Below are positions 12,684-22,920 of a DNA stretch of 64,000 nt, one piece after another. The stretch covers positions 19,219,086 to 19,283,085 of the forward strand of contig OX940871.1 of the NCBI GenBank assembly GCA_954871525.1. The letters run 5' to 3'. The number at the start of each line of letters is the position of its first letter. The first letter of the stretch is position 1. The notes under the pieces were generated by a model, which was given only the letters and a program-made list of their open reading frames with translations, made no database searches and was not told the DNA's origin. Source of the stretch: Parietaria judaica (Eukaryota > Streptophyta > Magnoliopsida > Rosales > Urticaceae). The translations under genes and the position numbers were made by a program.

Positions 12684-12867
12684 TTTATAGAAATTTTTAC
12701 AAAATGAATAATGAGACTCGACTAACGTAAACCCTTTTGATTGCTGAGAAATTTTATACTTATTTTGATAAAGTCCAACTAAAACCAAACTTTAGATAAT
12801 GTGATCTACTTGGCATGCCAATTACACGAGATTACATGAGAGAATTGAATGCTTTTTAGATAGAGCG

Positions 12868-13124
12868 ATGACACGACATCACTCAGATCATACTCCTTTA
12901 ATTGTCAATTGTCGTCAGGGACAACAAAACTCTATTTCTCGGTTTCGTTTCCAAGGCATGTGGCTTACCTATTATTCAAGAAAAAATCACGTGAAGTTCC
13001 ATGGAGATTGCGAGCTCGGTGGTCCGAATGTCTTCGTTTCCTTGAGACTATCCAGCTCAGGATAAGTCATATTTATAGAGAAGGAAATAGAGCGGCTGAT
13101 GCCTTAGTTAGTTATGGGGCTTAA
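12868..13124 (+). pseudogene. LINE retrotransposon relic (endonuclease end plus RNase H)
   Basis: Two pieces of a plant LINE are fused. About 12868-12975 encodes the end of an endonuclease domain (HHSDHTPLIVNC, RFRFQGMW). About 12985-13124, in another frame, encodes the characteristic LINE RNase H C terminus (ISHIYREGNRAADALVSYGA) and then stops. The reverse transcriptase between them is gone, so this is a deletion derivative. The following T-rich stretch to about 13370 resembles a LINE 3' untranslated region. Confidence 0.75.
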
Positions 13125-13380
13125 TGTTCGGGTCACCAGTGGTGGGCTTCCCATCTTGATTTCATCGATTCCTTTGTTAACGATGACATTTGTATGAGAG
13201 AGAACTTTTGGTTTCGTTAGTTCTCTGCTCTTTTTTTCTTTTTTTCCATTGTTTGTAACATACAATCTTATTTATATTACCATGAGCCCCATTTCTTATT
13301 TTGCGTTCCTTGAGTGTCAGTCTTTCTGAAACTCAAACTCGCATTCTAAGATTATGGACCTCCATCTTTTATTTAAAAAA

Positions 13381-13487
13381 GAGTACAATTCTAGCAACAG
13401 AATGAACAAACCTTCACGATCGGAGTTATGAACTCCACCATAATAGACGGGATCTTCAAAAGCGATGGCCAGAAAGAATGAATGAAA
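13381..13487 (-). pseudogene. displaced copy of the TOP2 exon 7 / intron 7 border
   Basis: This stretch matches 9447-9553 of the TOP2 gene, in the same orientation, with only two differences that I can see. It includes 31 bp of intron plus 76 bp of the exon coding the segment that ends TPIVK. Because intron sequence is included it was not copied from spliced mRNA. It has no exon context and cannot be functional. Confidence 0.9.
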
Positions 13488-13759
13488 GCGATATTTCTTA
13501 TTCAATCAGACTAAATCCTTGATTGGCAATCACATACCAATAAGAGAGTATAATTATTCATACATAATAAAAACAAAATAAAACTAATAAGGATAGTCTT
13601 AAATTCTGAAAATAGGAGATCAAGTGGGCTCGAGAGCTGTTGGTCTTGTGCTCCCATGCGTCCGTGAAGGTTAACCCGATAATGTCGGCATCATATATAC
13701 TTTTTTTTTTATTCATGTGTGTTTCCGGCATCGGATTCGCCGGTTTCTTCGGCTAGCTA

Positions 13760-16526
13760 CTACTTGACGGCCACCATTTTGGTCCCGACCTGCTCTTCCT
13801 GCTCGGAGAAGTGCAGGCCGAGGCCGAAGTGGCTCATCAGCAGCCAAGTGAAGGTGAGAAGCTCGCCGCCTCGGCTGGGCTGCTGCGCGTGCACGATCGG
13901 TCGACAATTGACGGCGGCGTAGCACATGAACTCGACCCAGACGCGATCCATCACCTCCCACTGCTCATTGCCCAACTGCCTCAGCTGATGCGCCAGAATG
14001 CAGGAGTCGAAGAACACCGACTTGCTCCGTAACCCCTTCACCGCCGCTGGCCGGTACTTCGCCTTCACTGACACAAGCTTGTCCATCGCCTCCGAGTGCG
14101 ACCTTATCGAGTGCTTCTCGAAAAACCTGTTGGGCCTTAAACTAGCTCAGGTGGTTGAATATTTACACTTGTATCAACCCTTGAGATTAGAAGTGAATCT
14201 TTTTTACCGGTTATCGGTTTGAATATGATTCTTGGCCAGTACCGGTATCCAAACCGAAAAATTATGAATAAAAATCTTGAAACTGATATTTAAAGATGCC
14301 AATTTTGAGGACTGGGTGAGTGACCGGTTTTAAGAACTTGAAAAATCGGTAATGTTGGTCCCAATTTTAGGTACCGCGCGCTTTAAGGATCAGTATTTTA
14401 AGATAAAACCAGGAACAAACATTTATCTGTCTTGATTTTTAAAACTTGGACCAGGACGAGTTAAGATAAATATTGGTCTCGGTTTTATGTTATTATTTTT
14501 AACATATATTATTAAACATCGGTATTTATCGGTTTAGAACTAGTTCATACCTCATATTTTTACTCGTTTCCGGTTCAGACCCGGAAAATAATGATCCCAG
14601 TCCGAATTTCCAAAACAAAAAAACCGGGATCAATGCAAAAACACTTCAAAATACCGGCTTATGATCCTGATTTCATCTCTAATTAGGTCGTCTAAAAAAT
14701 TGAAAAAACGCTAAACACGAACCTGTTTGCCTCGGCGGACGTATCCATGAATACTATGTACCAGTTCCCCAAGATCGGTGACAACATCGTCGGCTGCATT
14801 ATCAGAAGATAGAACATGTAATCTGAGAGGACCTTAGACATCCTTAATCCTTTCAGTTCTTGGCAGCAACATATCTCGGTGGCGACGTGCCAGAGGAGAA
14901 GGCTCTCAGCGTATTGAAACTCGCCGATGCTCCACTTGAGCTTGATGTAGGTCGCGAAGCTGCTCCGTGACAGCGCCGAGTCTCCTCGCTGCAAGCTTGC
15001 CTCCAAAGCCTCCCGCATCGTCTCGGCTTCCTTTGCTTTACGCTTCACCTCCTCAAACACAAATTTCTCCAGATCGTCAGTGACTGAATCCGACGTTGAG
15101 TACCACATCACCTTAACCTTTTCGACGAGCACCGACGCGTGAGCGAAGCCAGCAAGCTTGTAGACCCACTTCGGAGGGTCCTCGACGCAGTAGCTTATCA
15201 TGTTGTACTGCGAGACGAGCCTCGACCACTTCGTTCTTCGCAAGAACATCCTCGGAATGTGACGGATCAATCGCTCATTGAGCACTAAGAATGTCCAATC
15301 GGAGACGAATAACTTGATGATTGAAATGAGTTCCAACATAATTCCTCCAATGAGGAGTGCGTAAGTGAGATCGGTTTCGAAGCCGTCGTAGCCTTTCTTG
15401 TCGAGCAGGAAGAAATGTATCGACGCGCCGATTAGAGACAAGAAGCTGAAGCCACGAAGAACGTAACCGGTTCTGGTTCTCGAAACGACAACTTTTGTGT
15501 GAAGAACTTGAAACATGAAGCTAAGCTCGTTCTCTATCAATCTGAAGGCAGATTTGTAATCAGCTTTGAGAAACAAGTTTCTGCTTGATTCTCTGTCTTT
15601 AATGGCCAAGAAGAACCCGACGATGATCCCTTTGAACCGCTCAAAGAGCTTGCTCGCAACCTTCAAGAGATTTATCTCGTCGTCGGCTTTTAATATGATG
15701 CCATCGAAGTCGAGATTCGGGTCGCCGGAGTTTGTGGTGTCGCTTCCGTCGGCCATAACGGTCATCTCGGCCTCGGAAGGGACTTCGAGGAGACGCGAGT
15801 AGTAGGTGGTGAGCGCCTCCTCATAATCAGGCCCCGGGTCGGCTTTGGGCAAAGCAGTTGACCCGAACCGGTCTAAGCTTGCGAGGTAGAGAGCGCGTGT
15901 ACGCTCAGCGTACTTGACGATGCCGGCCAAAAAAATCAGTATCATTGGAGGCCACATGTTGTTTTCCGGCCCCAGCGTCAGGTAGATGCTATATCCCGCC
16001 GCCAAGACCTGGCGAAACCGAAAAAATGTAGCCTAATTGAGAAAATTAACAAATTTATAACAAATCAACCTACCGAGCTAACTCTGATCGACCTAATTAA
16101 GTTTACAAATATAGAATATATGAAACAAAAGAGCGGAACCTGGAGGACGAGGCTGAAGAAGTGGCGGAGCCAGAACTCGTTGTCCTCGAGGGCGAAGGCG
16201 GTGATGGTGTCGGGGCCGCCGAGGTGGAGCAGAAGAAAGGAGGCCCAGAAGGCGGCGAGGTCGAGGCTGAACACTCCGTTGGTGCGCTGGCACGACTTGG
16301 GCTGCCCCTGCAGCTGCGTGATGAGCCCGATGGCGAGCACCGCCACCCAGTCCGCCAACAAATACGCTGCCCACGTCAATGTCACCAGAAGAGCGCTCCG
16401 CCGCCGCTGCCTGGCCGACGCAAACGCCACCAGGAATGCCTGCAGCACCAGGCTCAGAATGATGCAGCCTCTGAGGTTCCACGCCTCCCACAGCTCCCGC
16501 ACGTGCTCCGGAATCGGCAGTTGCAT
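13760..16526 (-). CDS. DUF4220/DUF594 plant membrane protein
   Basis: Multi-pass membrane protein of the plant family with an N-terminal DUF4220 and a C-terminal DUF594 domain; biochemical function unknown. Inferred exons: 16140-16526, 14723-16008, 13760-14126 (2040 nt, 679 residues), with frame kept at both junctions. The N terminus shows several hydrophobic spans and the family word GGPDTITAFALEDNEFWLRH. Exon 2 opens with another span (GPENNMWPPMILIFLAGIVKY), carries a further membrane block (about residues 290-350), and ends with LLWHVATEICC, a hallmark of DUF594 proteins. Exon 3 supplies the rest of DUF594 (VWVEFMCYAAVNC, HAQQPSRGGELLTFTWLLM). The start MQLPIPEHVRELW matches the usual N terminus. 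No disabling lesion is visible. Such genes are often multicopy in plants. Confidence 0.9.
14127..14722 (-). other. intron 2 of the DUF4220 gene
   Basis: A 596-bp intron rich in ACCGGT, TCGGTATT and CCGG words, resembling the degenerate array at 4290-4760. This suggests decayed copies of the same nonautonomous element. No gene is seen. Confidence 0.5.
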
Positions 16527-16792
16527 CTTAAAAATCCCTATACTTGTTTGTGTATGTATGTGTCTACGTATAATATAGAACCAAAATATTTAGTCCTTTA
16601 CCGTTAATTTGGTCAGCATGATCACCAATGTAGCACTAGACTAGTCCATGAATGAAAGAAACTTCCATACATTCTCCGTCCTGAAAGAAACTGTAAACTA
16701 CTTCAATTGGTCGAGCATTTGCACTACTATTTTAGAAATACAGAATTTAATTCGCTCGATTAACAAAAAGAAAAAAGAAAAAAGAAAGACCA
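16527..16792 (-). promoter_or_regulatory. presumed promoter and leader of the DUF4220 gene
   Basis: The region directly upstream of the ATG at 16526. It is AT-rich with no decisive promoter motif; it is placed by position only. Confidence 0.3.
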
Positions 16793-17055
16793 ACTAACCG
16801 GCACCGGAAGTCGGAGCAATTAACCACCGTGAAAACAGAGTAAAAAAGAGGAGGTAGTACTGTTACGGACTAACCGGGACCGGAAGTCAGAGCAACGGCG
16901 ACGACGAGGACAGAGGGATTAACCACCATGAAAACAGAAAAAAAAAAAAAAAAAAAAAAAAAGACCAACTAACCGGCACGGGAAGTCGGAGGAATTAACC
17001 ACCATGAAAACAGAGTATTGTGACGAACTAACAGGCACCGGAAGTCGGAACTAAC
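16793..17055. repeat. four imperfect tandem units upstream of the DUF4220 gene
   Basis: Units starting near 16793, 16869, 16968 and 17028 share ACTAACCGGCACCGGAAGTC, followed by GGAGCAATTAACCACC and ATGAAAACAGA, with the last unit shorter. Spacing is roughly 60-100 bp. The second unit carries an inserted CGGCGACGACGAGGA-type stretch and ends in a run of about 27 A. Confidence 0.75.
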
Positions 17056-17160
17056 AGCTAAATTTGTGAAAACTTTGGAAGAAGAAAGCCAACAGAGAAT
17101 AAGCCTTCAGTTTGTACATTTCCTCCGACACTAGCCAAAGAATCATTGTCATTTTTTTAG

Positions 17161-18136
17161 GGAAATTTATCTTTTTATACCCTCATCTTTGAATTTTCAC
17201 TAAAATATACCCTCAAGTTTCATAAACAACTAAAGTATACTTAGTTTAATTTCTTTTATATACCCTGTCGTATATTTAGTTTTGAAAAAACCCAAAATTA
17301 CCCTTACTAACAATTTTTGAAATATCTTTTATATGCCTTCTAGTTTCATTTTCTTACAAAAATATACCTCTACTTCTAAAAAAGTCAAAATATACCCTCA
17401 AACATAAATTGATGAATAATTTATTTTCCAAACAACCAAAATATATCATCAAGCATCTACTAAAGGTTCTTTAAAGATTAAAGACCAACAAAAAATAAAA
17501 ATTATCTCTTGCACAAAAGAAAAGCTGTCTAAAAGCAAGGGTTAGAATGAGGTAGACACATCCTCTACGTAGCCAATCAAATGAGGTAGAATCTCAAAAT
17601 TTAAGCCAATCGCTACCTCCTCGTTTAAATGGCAAGCAAATGCTTCAAATAAGAAGGAAGACAAATAACGATGTTCATTTACATGAAGAGCTCATGTACT
17701 GATTATACTTTTCCTTTTTTTGCACAAGACAATTTTGTAATAACTCTTTCTTATAACATTTTTTCTTTTGTGCAAAATATAATTTTTGTTTCTTGTTGGT
17801 CTTTAATCTTTAAAGAACCTTTAGTAGATGCTTGATGATATATTTTGGTTGTTTGGAAAATAAATTAATCATCAGTTTATGTTTGAGGTATATTTTGACT
17901 TTTCTAGAATATAGGTATATTTTTGTAAAAAAAAATGAAACTAGAGGGTATATGAAAGCTGTTTTCGAAAATCGTTAGTTAGGGTAATTTTGGGTTTTTA
18001 AAAACTATATATATGACAGGCAGGGTATATAAAAGAAACTAATATAGACTTTGAGGGTATACTTTGGTTGTTTATGAAACTTGAGGGTATATTTTAGGAA
18101 AAATTAAAAGTTGAGGGTATAAAAAAGTAAATTTCC
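17161..18136. mobile_element. foldback DNA element with ~365-bp inverted arms
   Basis: The left arm, about 17161-17523, and the right arm, about 17762-18136, are reverse complements with scattered mismatches. Both begin GGAAATTTA from the outside and contain repeated TATACCCTCAA words. The 240-bp middle has no open frame of note. T-rich sequence flanks both sides (TTTTTTTAG left, TTTTTTTTT right), so a 9-bp Mutator-type target duplication is possible but cannot be confirmed. Classified as a nonautonomous MULE or foldback element. Confidence 0.8.
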
Positions 18137-18804
18137 TTTTTTTTTATTATCTTTCTTTTCAGTGCTTTCAAAGAATTGAATGGCCTAAAGTGGAGGTTGT
18201 GAGTTCGATCCCCACTGCAGCAAAACTAATTTTAATTTCATTCTATATTATTTTCGAGTAGAGGATCACGCTCGGGACTTTCCGAGCCAATTTATCGGTT
18301 TCTTTGACAATCATGGTTGTCGAGCAAAACTATTTTTTTACTGTCACCACCTCAACATATCTTCTAATTATATTTTCAACTGTATTTTATTTTATTTTGT
18401 TTTTTTGCAGAAGTTCATTTGGAATTTGCATAGTGGCATGAAATGTTTTGTGTCTTTGATAGGATAATATTTAAATACTTTTAATTTGTTTATGTAGATT
18501 TGTAATGGTGCAATCTATATTTTTCAAATTTTACTATCGATTCTTTAAGTTTAATATTAATACGTACGTATTATATTTGTATTATTACTGTTTAGTTTAT
18601 TGTTGATTTTTCAATAGGTATGGTTTGAAACATAACAGAGGAGAGTTAATTACGTAAAAGAAGATTTATATAAATGTAAATATGCTTATATAAAAAGGCT
18701 ACACTAAAATACTTCAAATTAGATTTATTAAATCGAAAAGAGTATAAAAAGAAGGTAAAAATAAGTTTTAAGTTTGCTGAATTGGGGTGATATAAATGGA
18801 GCTA
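18137..18804. other. AT-rich spacer
   Basis: No gene is seen. A word resembling a tRNA B box (GAGTTCGATCCCC, near 18210) occurs in a short stem context but without a box A or cloverleaf at the right distance. Confidence 0.5.
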
Positions 18805-19533
18805 TGATGCAGCGGAATAATAGGAAAGATCAAAGTCGATCTTAGAACCGAAATAAAAAGATAAAGTTACCGGATAGTTGATCTTGATCGTTGATTCGGC
18901 GCAAGAATACCCGATTGAAGAACCTTCCTTCGCCTATTGATTCGCGCACGAATGCTAGACTCCGGGCATCCAATCACCGTTGATTCGCGCACGAATACCG
19001 GCTCTTAGGCATCAAACTCGACACTCGCTCACGAGACTCTCGATTTGGGGAAAGAAACACAAAGTTTCATTTTTTCATTCATTCAACTCTTTTTCGTTAC
19101 AAGACATAACATGATGCTTATATAGTGCATCCATAGAACCCTAAACCACAAATGACATGTAGTTTCTTTAAAATAAAACGACAACAAAATAAAGCAAACG
19201 ACATAAAACTTAAACATAATAAAATTTCCTTACAAAAGACGAAGTCAGCGTTTTCGATCTCTGTCGATCCAGTATTAGCAGAAATCATCGCGCAATCTTG
19301 TAGCCAACATCCCGAGCTTCGATTTGATATGTAACTTGCGTAAATCCGACGCTTGACTCAAAAGATACGGGTCGTCAAAGTTTAGATTCTTGCGCGAGCC
19401 CTTTTTCCGAACTTTCTTCCGTGCTCGCCTCTCGGAGCGCTTTTTCCGGGCCTGCCTTTGGGGACGCTTGCGGGAGAGCCTCTCGAAGTGACCCCTAATT
19501 GAGATTTTCTCGGAGCATTTTGAGCCTGCATCA
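18805..19533 (-). repeat. 3' LTR of LTR element 1
   Basis: A 729-bp terminal repeat bounded by TGATGC/GCATCA. A TATA-like word (CTATATAAGC, minus strand, near 19117-19126) is a candidate promoter. It is highly similar to 20411-21131. Confidence 0.85.
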
Positions 19534-19781
19534 TTCTCTCCGGGTTGGAAAGAATTCGTCCTCGAATTCAAGTGTGCTTCGTTGGGTGGTTCCGGCGGCT
19601 CATCATGACTAACTTTGTTGATGACCACATTAGGTAGCTTATCGGGTGGCTCATCGTGAAGCTCATCCGCAAGATTCTTCGTCGGCTCTCTGCGTGGTTT
19701 TTCAAGTACCTCGGCAGGTAACTCGTCGAGCGGCTGATCTGGTAACTCTCTAATCTCGTCCAGAGTCAACAAGAAAACCAC
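19275..19781 (-). pseudogene. remnant internal frame of LTR element 1
   Basis: A 168-codon frame with a Pro/Glu-rich start (IRELPDQPLDELPAEVL) passes through NSRTNSFQPGENDAG and runs into the LTR, where it becomes Arg/Lys-rich. Only the pol-end motif is recognisable; the rest is decayed or LTR sequence. Confidence 0.55.
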
Positions 19782-19925
19782 CTCCTTCGTGTCTTCGTCA
19801 ATCTTTGCTCCATCGTAAATGGTATCGGCCTACATGGCGTCATCGTGCAAGGCTTCGTCATACAACGGCTGGTCATAGATAACTTTGGCATACTCAACTT
19901 CGTCATAGATTGTCTCGTCATACTC

Positions 19926-20303
19926 TCATTCGTCGAATATGAAGTTCTTGGACCTCGACTCCTCGAACAAACACTCGGATTGTGGCCAAATGTGAATCAA
20001 AGTATCGGGCATGATTGGGGCTGTGTAGGACGTTTTTTGGGCATCGTATGGCGCTGTGTATGTGATGAGGGCGGGGTATGACACTTTGGATGCGCACAAG
20101 GGCGCTTTCGGGGCTTTTTCGTGCATTCTGACATTTTGTCGAACATTTGGTGTGCGCAGAAGTGAAAAATCTGGTTTAGACAAATCTGAAGCTCTCTTAC
20201 CGCAAATTTCGTCGGGCTTGTCTATTCTTTGTCGGGAAGGTCGTTCCACCCTTCTGTCCAGTTCATGCAAGACAATTTTGAGCCTTTCAACGAACCAATC
20301 CAA
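19926..20303 (-). pseudogene. unrecognised internal frame of LTR element 1 (gag position)
   Basis: A frame of about 125 codons (DWFVERLKIVLHELDRRVE near the start) sits where gag should begin, just after the primer site. It lacks a CCHC knuckle and any gag motif I know. An in-frame stop separates it from an earlier short piece near the primer site. Confidence 0.4.
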
Positions 20304-20395
20304 GCTTCTCTCTAACTTTTCGCTAAGAATAGAATTAACCTCATCCTAACGTTGCGGACAGAAATCAAAACGCGACGGCATCTTCAAGATCTCAA

Positions 20396-20407
20396 GCTCT
20401 GATACCA
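20396..20407 (-). other. primer binding site, initiator-Met type (LTR element 1)
   Basis: TGGTATCAGAGC on the minus strand, three bases from the right LTR edge. It matches the primer site used by most plant LTR retrotransposons. Confidence 0.85.
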
Positions 20408-20410
20408 AAC

Positions 20411-21131
20411 TGATACAGCGGAATAATAGGAAAGATCGAAGTCGATCTATGAACCGAAATAAAAAGATAAAGTTACCGGATAGTTGATCTTGATCGTTTA
20501 TTCGGCGCACGAATACCCGATCGAAGAACCTTCATTCGCCTATTGATTCGCGCACGAATGCTAGACTCGGGGCATCCAATCACCGTTGATTCGCGCACGA
20601 ATACTGGCTCTTAGGAATCAAACTCGACGCTCGCTCACGAGACTCTCGATTTAGGGAAAGAAACACAAAGTTTCATTTTTTCATTCATTCAACTCTTTTT
20701 CATTACAAGACACAACATGATGCTTATATAGTGCATCCATAAAACCCTAAACCACAAATGAAATGTAGTTTCTTTAAAATAAAACGACAACAAAATAAAG
20801 CAAACGACATAAAACTTAAATATAATAAAATTTCCGTAAAAAAGAAGAAGTCAGCGTTTTCAATCTCTGTCGATCCAGTATTAGCATAAATCCTCGCGAA
20901 ATCTTGTAGCCAACGTCCCGAGCTTCGATTTGATATGTAACTTGCGTAAATCCGACGCTTGACTCAAAAGATACGGGTCGTCAAAGTTTAGATTCTTGCG
21001 CGAGCCCTTTTTCTGAACTTTCTTCCGTGCTCGCCTCTCGGAGCGCTTTTTCCGGGCCTGCCTTTGGGGACGCTTGCGGGAGCGCCTCTCGAAGTGACCA
21101 CTAATTGAGATTTTCTCGGAGCATTTTGAGC
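20411..21131 (-). repeat. 5' LTR of LTR element 1 (3' end clipped)
   Basis: A near-identical copy of 18805-19533. It starts TGATACAGCGG and stops after GCATTTTGAGC, where the next unit of sequence (ATTTTAGGGACAATATT) begins without the expected CTGCATCA terminus. Confidence 0.8.
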
Positions 21132-22255
21132 ATTTTAGGGACAATATTTGGGTAATTAAGGGACAGTTTACTGGGCAGTTTGATATTCTTGGGTTTGTGG
21201 ACAATTTTTCCAGATTTTAGGGACAATATTCTGTAATTTCGGGATAGTATTTGAGTAATTTAGGGACAGTTTTCTGGGCATTTTGATCTTCTTTTTTTGG
21301 GTCAGTATTTGGTGATTTCGGGACAGTTTTCTGGGTTTGGTCTTCTTTTTTTTAAGACAGCTTTTTAAAATTTTGGGGACAGTAATCTGCATTGTCCCGA
21401 CAATATTTGGTGATTTAGGGACAGTTTTCTGGGCCGTTTGATATATTTTTTTCTTCAGATTTTTGTTTAACATTCTTCTCTTTTGTTTCAGGTTTTTTTC
21501 TTATCAACGTTTTCATCCACGTATCAGCACCATTTGGAATAAAATGGGTATGATTTGATTCTTATTTATGTCAATTTTTTCTTTTATTTTCTTATTTTTT
21601 CATAATTCATTTTATATTTATTTGTAATAACAGATTATGATATATATTTAGAACATGATGGCGAGTGGATTCTTGGAAATGAGAAGTGGAATTACACGAA
21701 TGCGAAGTATGGTTTTTTCTTAGCGTCGGTGGACATTAGTCACACATAGTTGATGGATCGGATGTACGAAATTCTTGGGTGGATGAGCCAGTGTATGATC
21801 TTAGAATCGAGATAAAACTTTTGCAGCACAGATGTCGACTCTGTTGCTTTGGATGTTGATCGTCAGCTAATTGACATTATCCGCCGTGGTAAGAACATAC
21901 TCTACGTAACTCCAGTATTGAAAAAGAAGATTATAACAATTATGTAGGATTTTTTGGTATTATTGTAAGTATGAATCGCCTGAATGAAGGGGATAATTTT
22001 TTCAGCCTGAATTTGTCCCAATCTGTAATCGAAAATTGTCCCTGGTTTAAACAAAAAAATGTCCATGGTTAAAACAAAAACTGTCCTTAGTTTACACGAA
22101 AATTGTCCCGGGTGAAAACAATAATTGTCCCTAATATACACAAAAGTTGTCCCGAGTAAACATTTAAAATTGTCTCTCGTTTACACAAATATTGTCCCTG
22201 GTGAACACGCAAATATTGTCGTCAAGACACCGAAAAATTGTCCAGGACATTCATT
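21132..22255. mobile_element. MULE-like fragment between mirrored GGGACA / TGTCCC arrays
   Basis: About a dozen copies of (T)AGGGACA(A/G)T(A/T)TT occupy 21132-21430. About ten 22-bp units with ATTGTCCC(T/G)GGT(T/G)(A/T)ACAC, the opposite orientation, occupy 22029-22255. Between them about 21650-21895 translates on the + strand to a broken MuDR-type N terminus (HDGEWILGNEKWNY, AKYGFFLASVDISHT, LDVDRQLIDIIR) with stops and at least one frame change. The arrays look like subterminal repeats of a Mutator-like element whose transposase is mostly lost. The outer ends are not defined. Confidence 0.5.
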
Positions 22256-22331
22256 TTATTTAATCTTAAAATGTAAACAACTCTAATTATTTTATCTTAG
22301 AACTTATATATTCATAACAATATTTGTATAA

Positions 22332-22381
22332 ACTTTGTTCAAGGTAGTCTCACATAGGATCGAGACTACCTTGAACAAAGT
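22332..22381. other. perfect 20-bp hairpin
   Basis: ACTTTGTTCAAGGTAGTCTC at 22332-22351 is exactly reverse complementary to 22362-22381, with the 10-nt loop ACATAGGATC. It lies just right of the TGTCCC array. It could be an element end or a recent snap-back duplication. Confidence 0.9.
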
Positions 22382-22800
22382 ATTCTATTCCAAATGCTCG
22401 AAATATAATGTAATTTACTCTTGTAACATTATAAGCACATAACGTAAGGATGAACCAATATGCCCTATGACAAATCACAACTTTGTACACAATTTGCACT
22501 GTATAGAACAATAAGCCAACCAAATATTCAAAACAATATTTTTTTACACTCTTCTTTTTGTTCATAATTTACACAGAATTGGAAGCAAAGTTTATTATGC
22601 GACATTCATGCCTACGTCTTCACGGAAGATTTTTTTGCTTGTTTTGTTGTGATTTTTCGAGTCCATTCAGAGCAATCTTCTCTGCACAAAATAAACCAGT
22701 ACAAATGTCTCTTATTAAGTACACCCAAAATATTTTTATTTCTATTTCTCTTGAGAAAATGAACCCAATGTCACGATGTGCGTAGTTACAAAGAGAGAAA
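22382..22800. other. AT-rich spacer
   Basis: No recognisable gene or repeat; only low-complexity short frames. Confidence 0.5.
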
Positions 22801-22810
22801 TAAAGAGAAC

Positions 22811-22920
22811 CTGAGCAAAACCAAGATCGCCAGCACTGCAAGACCGAAATGTAGCCAAGAACAGAATCTGACTTGGAGTCTGCAACCCTGCTGATTTGGG
22901 CGAATCACTTATAACATTGA
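22811..22920 (-). pseudogene. possible captured exon fragment
   Basis: On the minus strand an open stretch reads NVISDSPKSAGLQTPSQ, then ILFLATFRSCSAGDLGFAQ, ending exactly at CAG|GTTCTC, a good splice donor (about 22811). Composition is more exon-like than its AT-rich surroundings. The parent gene is not recognised. Its position upstream of a Helitron 3' end suggests capture. Confidence 0.35.

Larger units (their letters stand above)
18805..21131 (-). mobile_element. LTR retrotransposon 1, Gypsy-type deletion derivative
   Basis: Two direct repeats bound the element. The left LTR 18805-19533 starts TGATGCAGCGG and ends CCTGCATCA; the right LTR 20411-21131 lacks about the last 8 bp. Next to the right LTR, 20396-20407 read on the minus strand is TGGTATCAGAGC, an initiator-Met primer binding site, so the element points left. 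Beside the left LTR the polypurine stretch CCGGAGAGAA (minus strand) follows an open frame with NSRTNSFQPGENDAG, typical of the end of plant Gypsy pol. Only about 880 bp of interior remain, with no reverse transcriptase or integrase. Non-autonomous. Confidence 0.85.

Noticed and set aside
16093..16607. Several 130-150 codon frames overlapping DUF4220 exon 1
   Set aside because: Arg/Pro-rich out-of-frame readings of a GC-rich exon; only one frame matches the DUF4220 family.
18180..18240. Possible tRNA or tRNA-derived SINE (B-box-like GAGTTCGATCCCC)
   Set aside because: No box A at proper spacing, no cloverleaf and no CCA-adjacent acceptor stem.
20881..21204. Arg/Lys-rich frame KRPQRQARKKRSERRARKK
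   Set aside because: It also occurs at 19275-19500 because it is LTR sequence of element 1.
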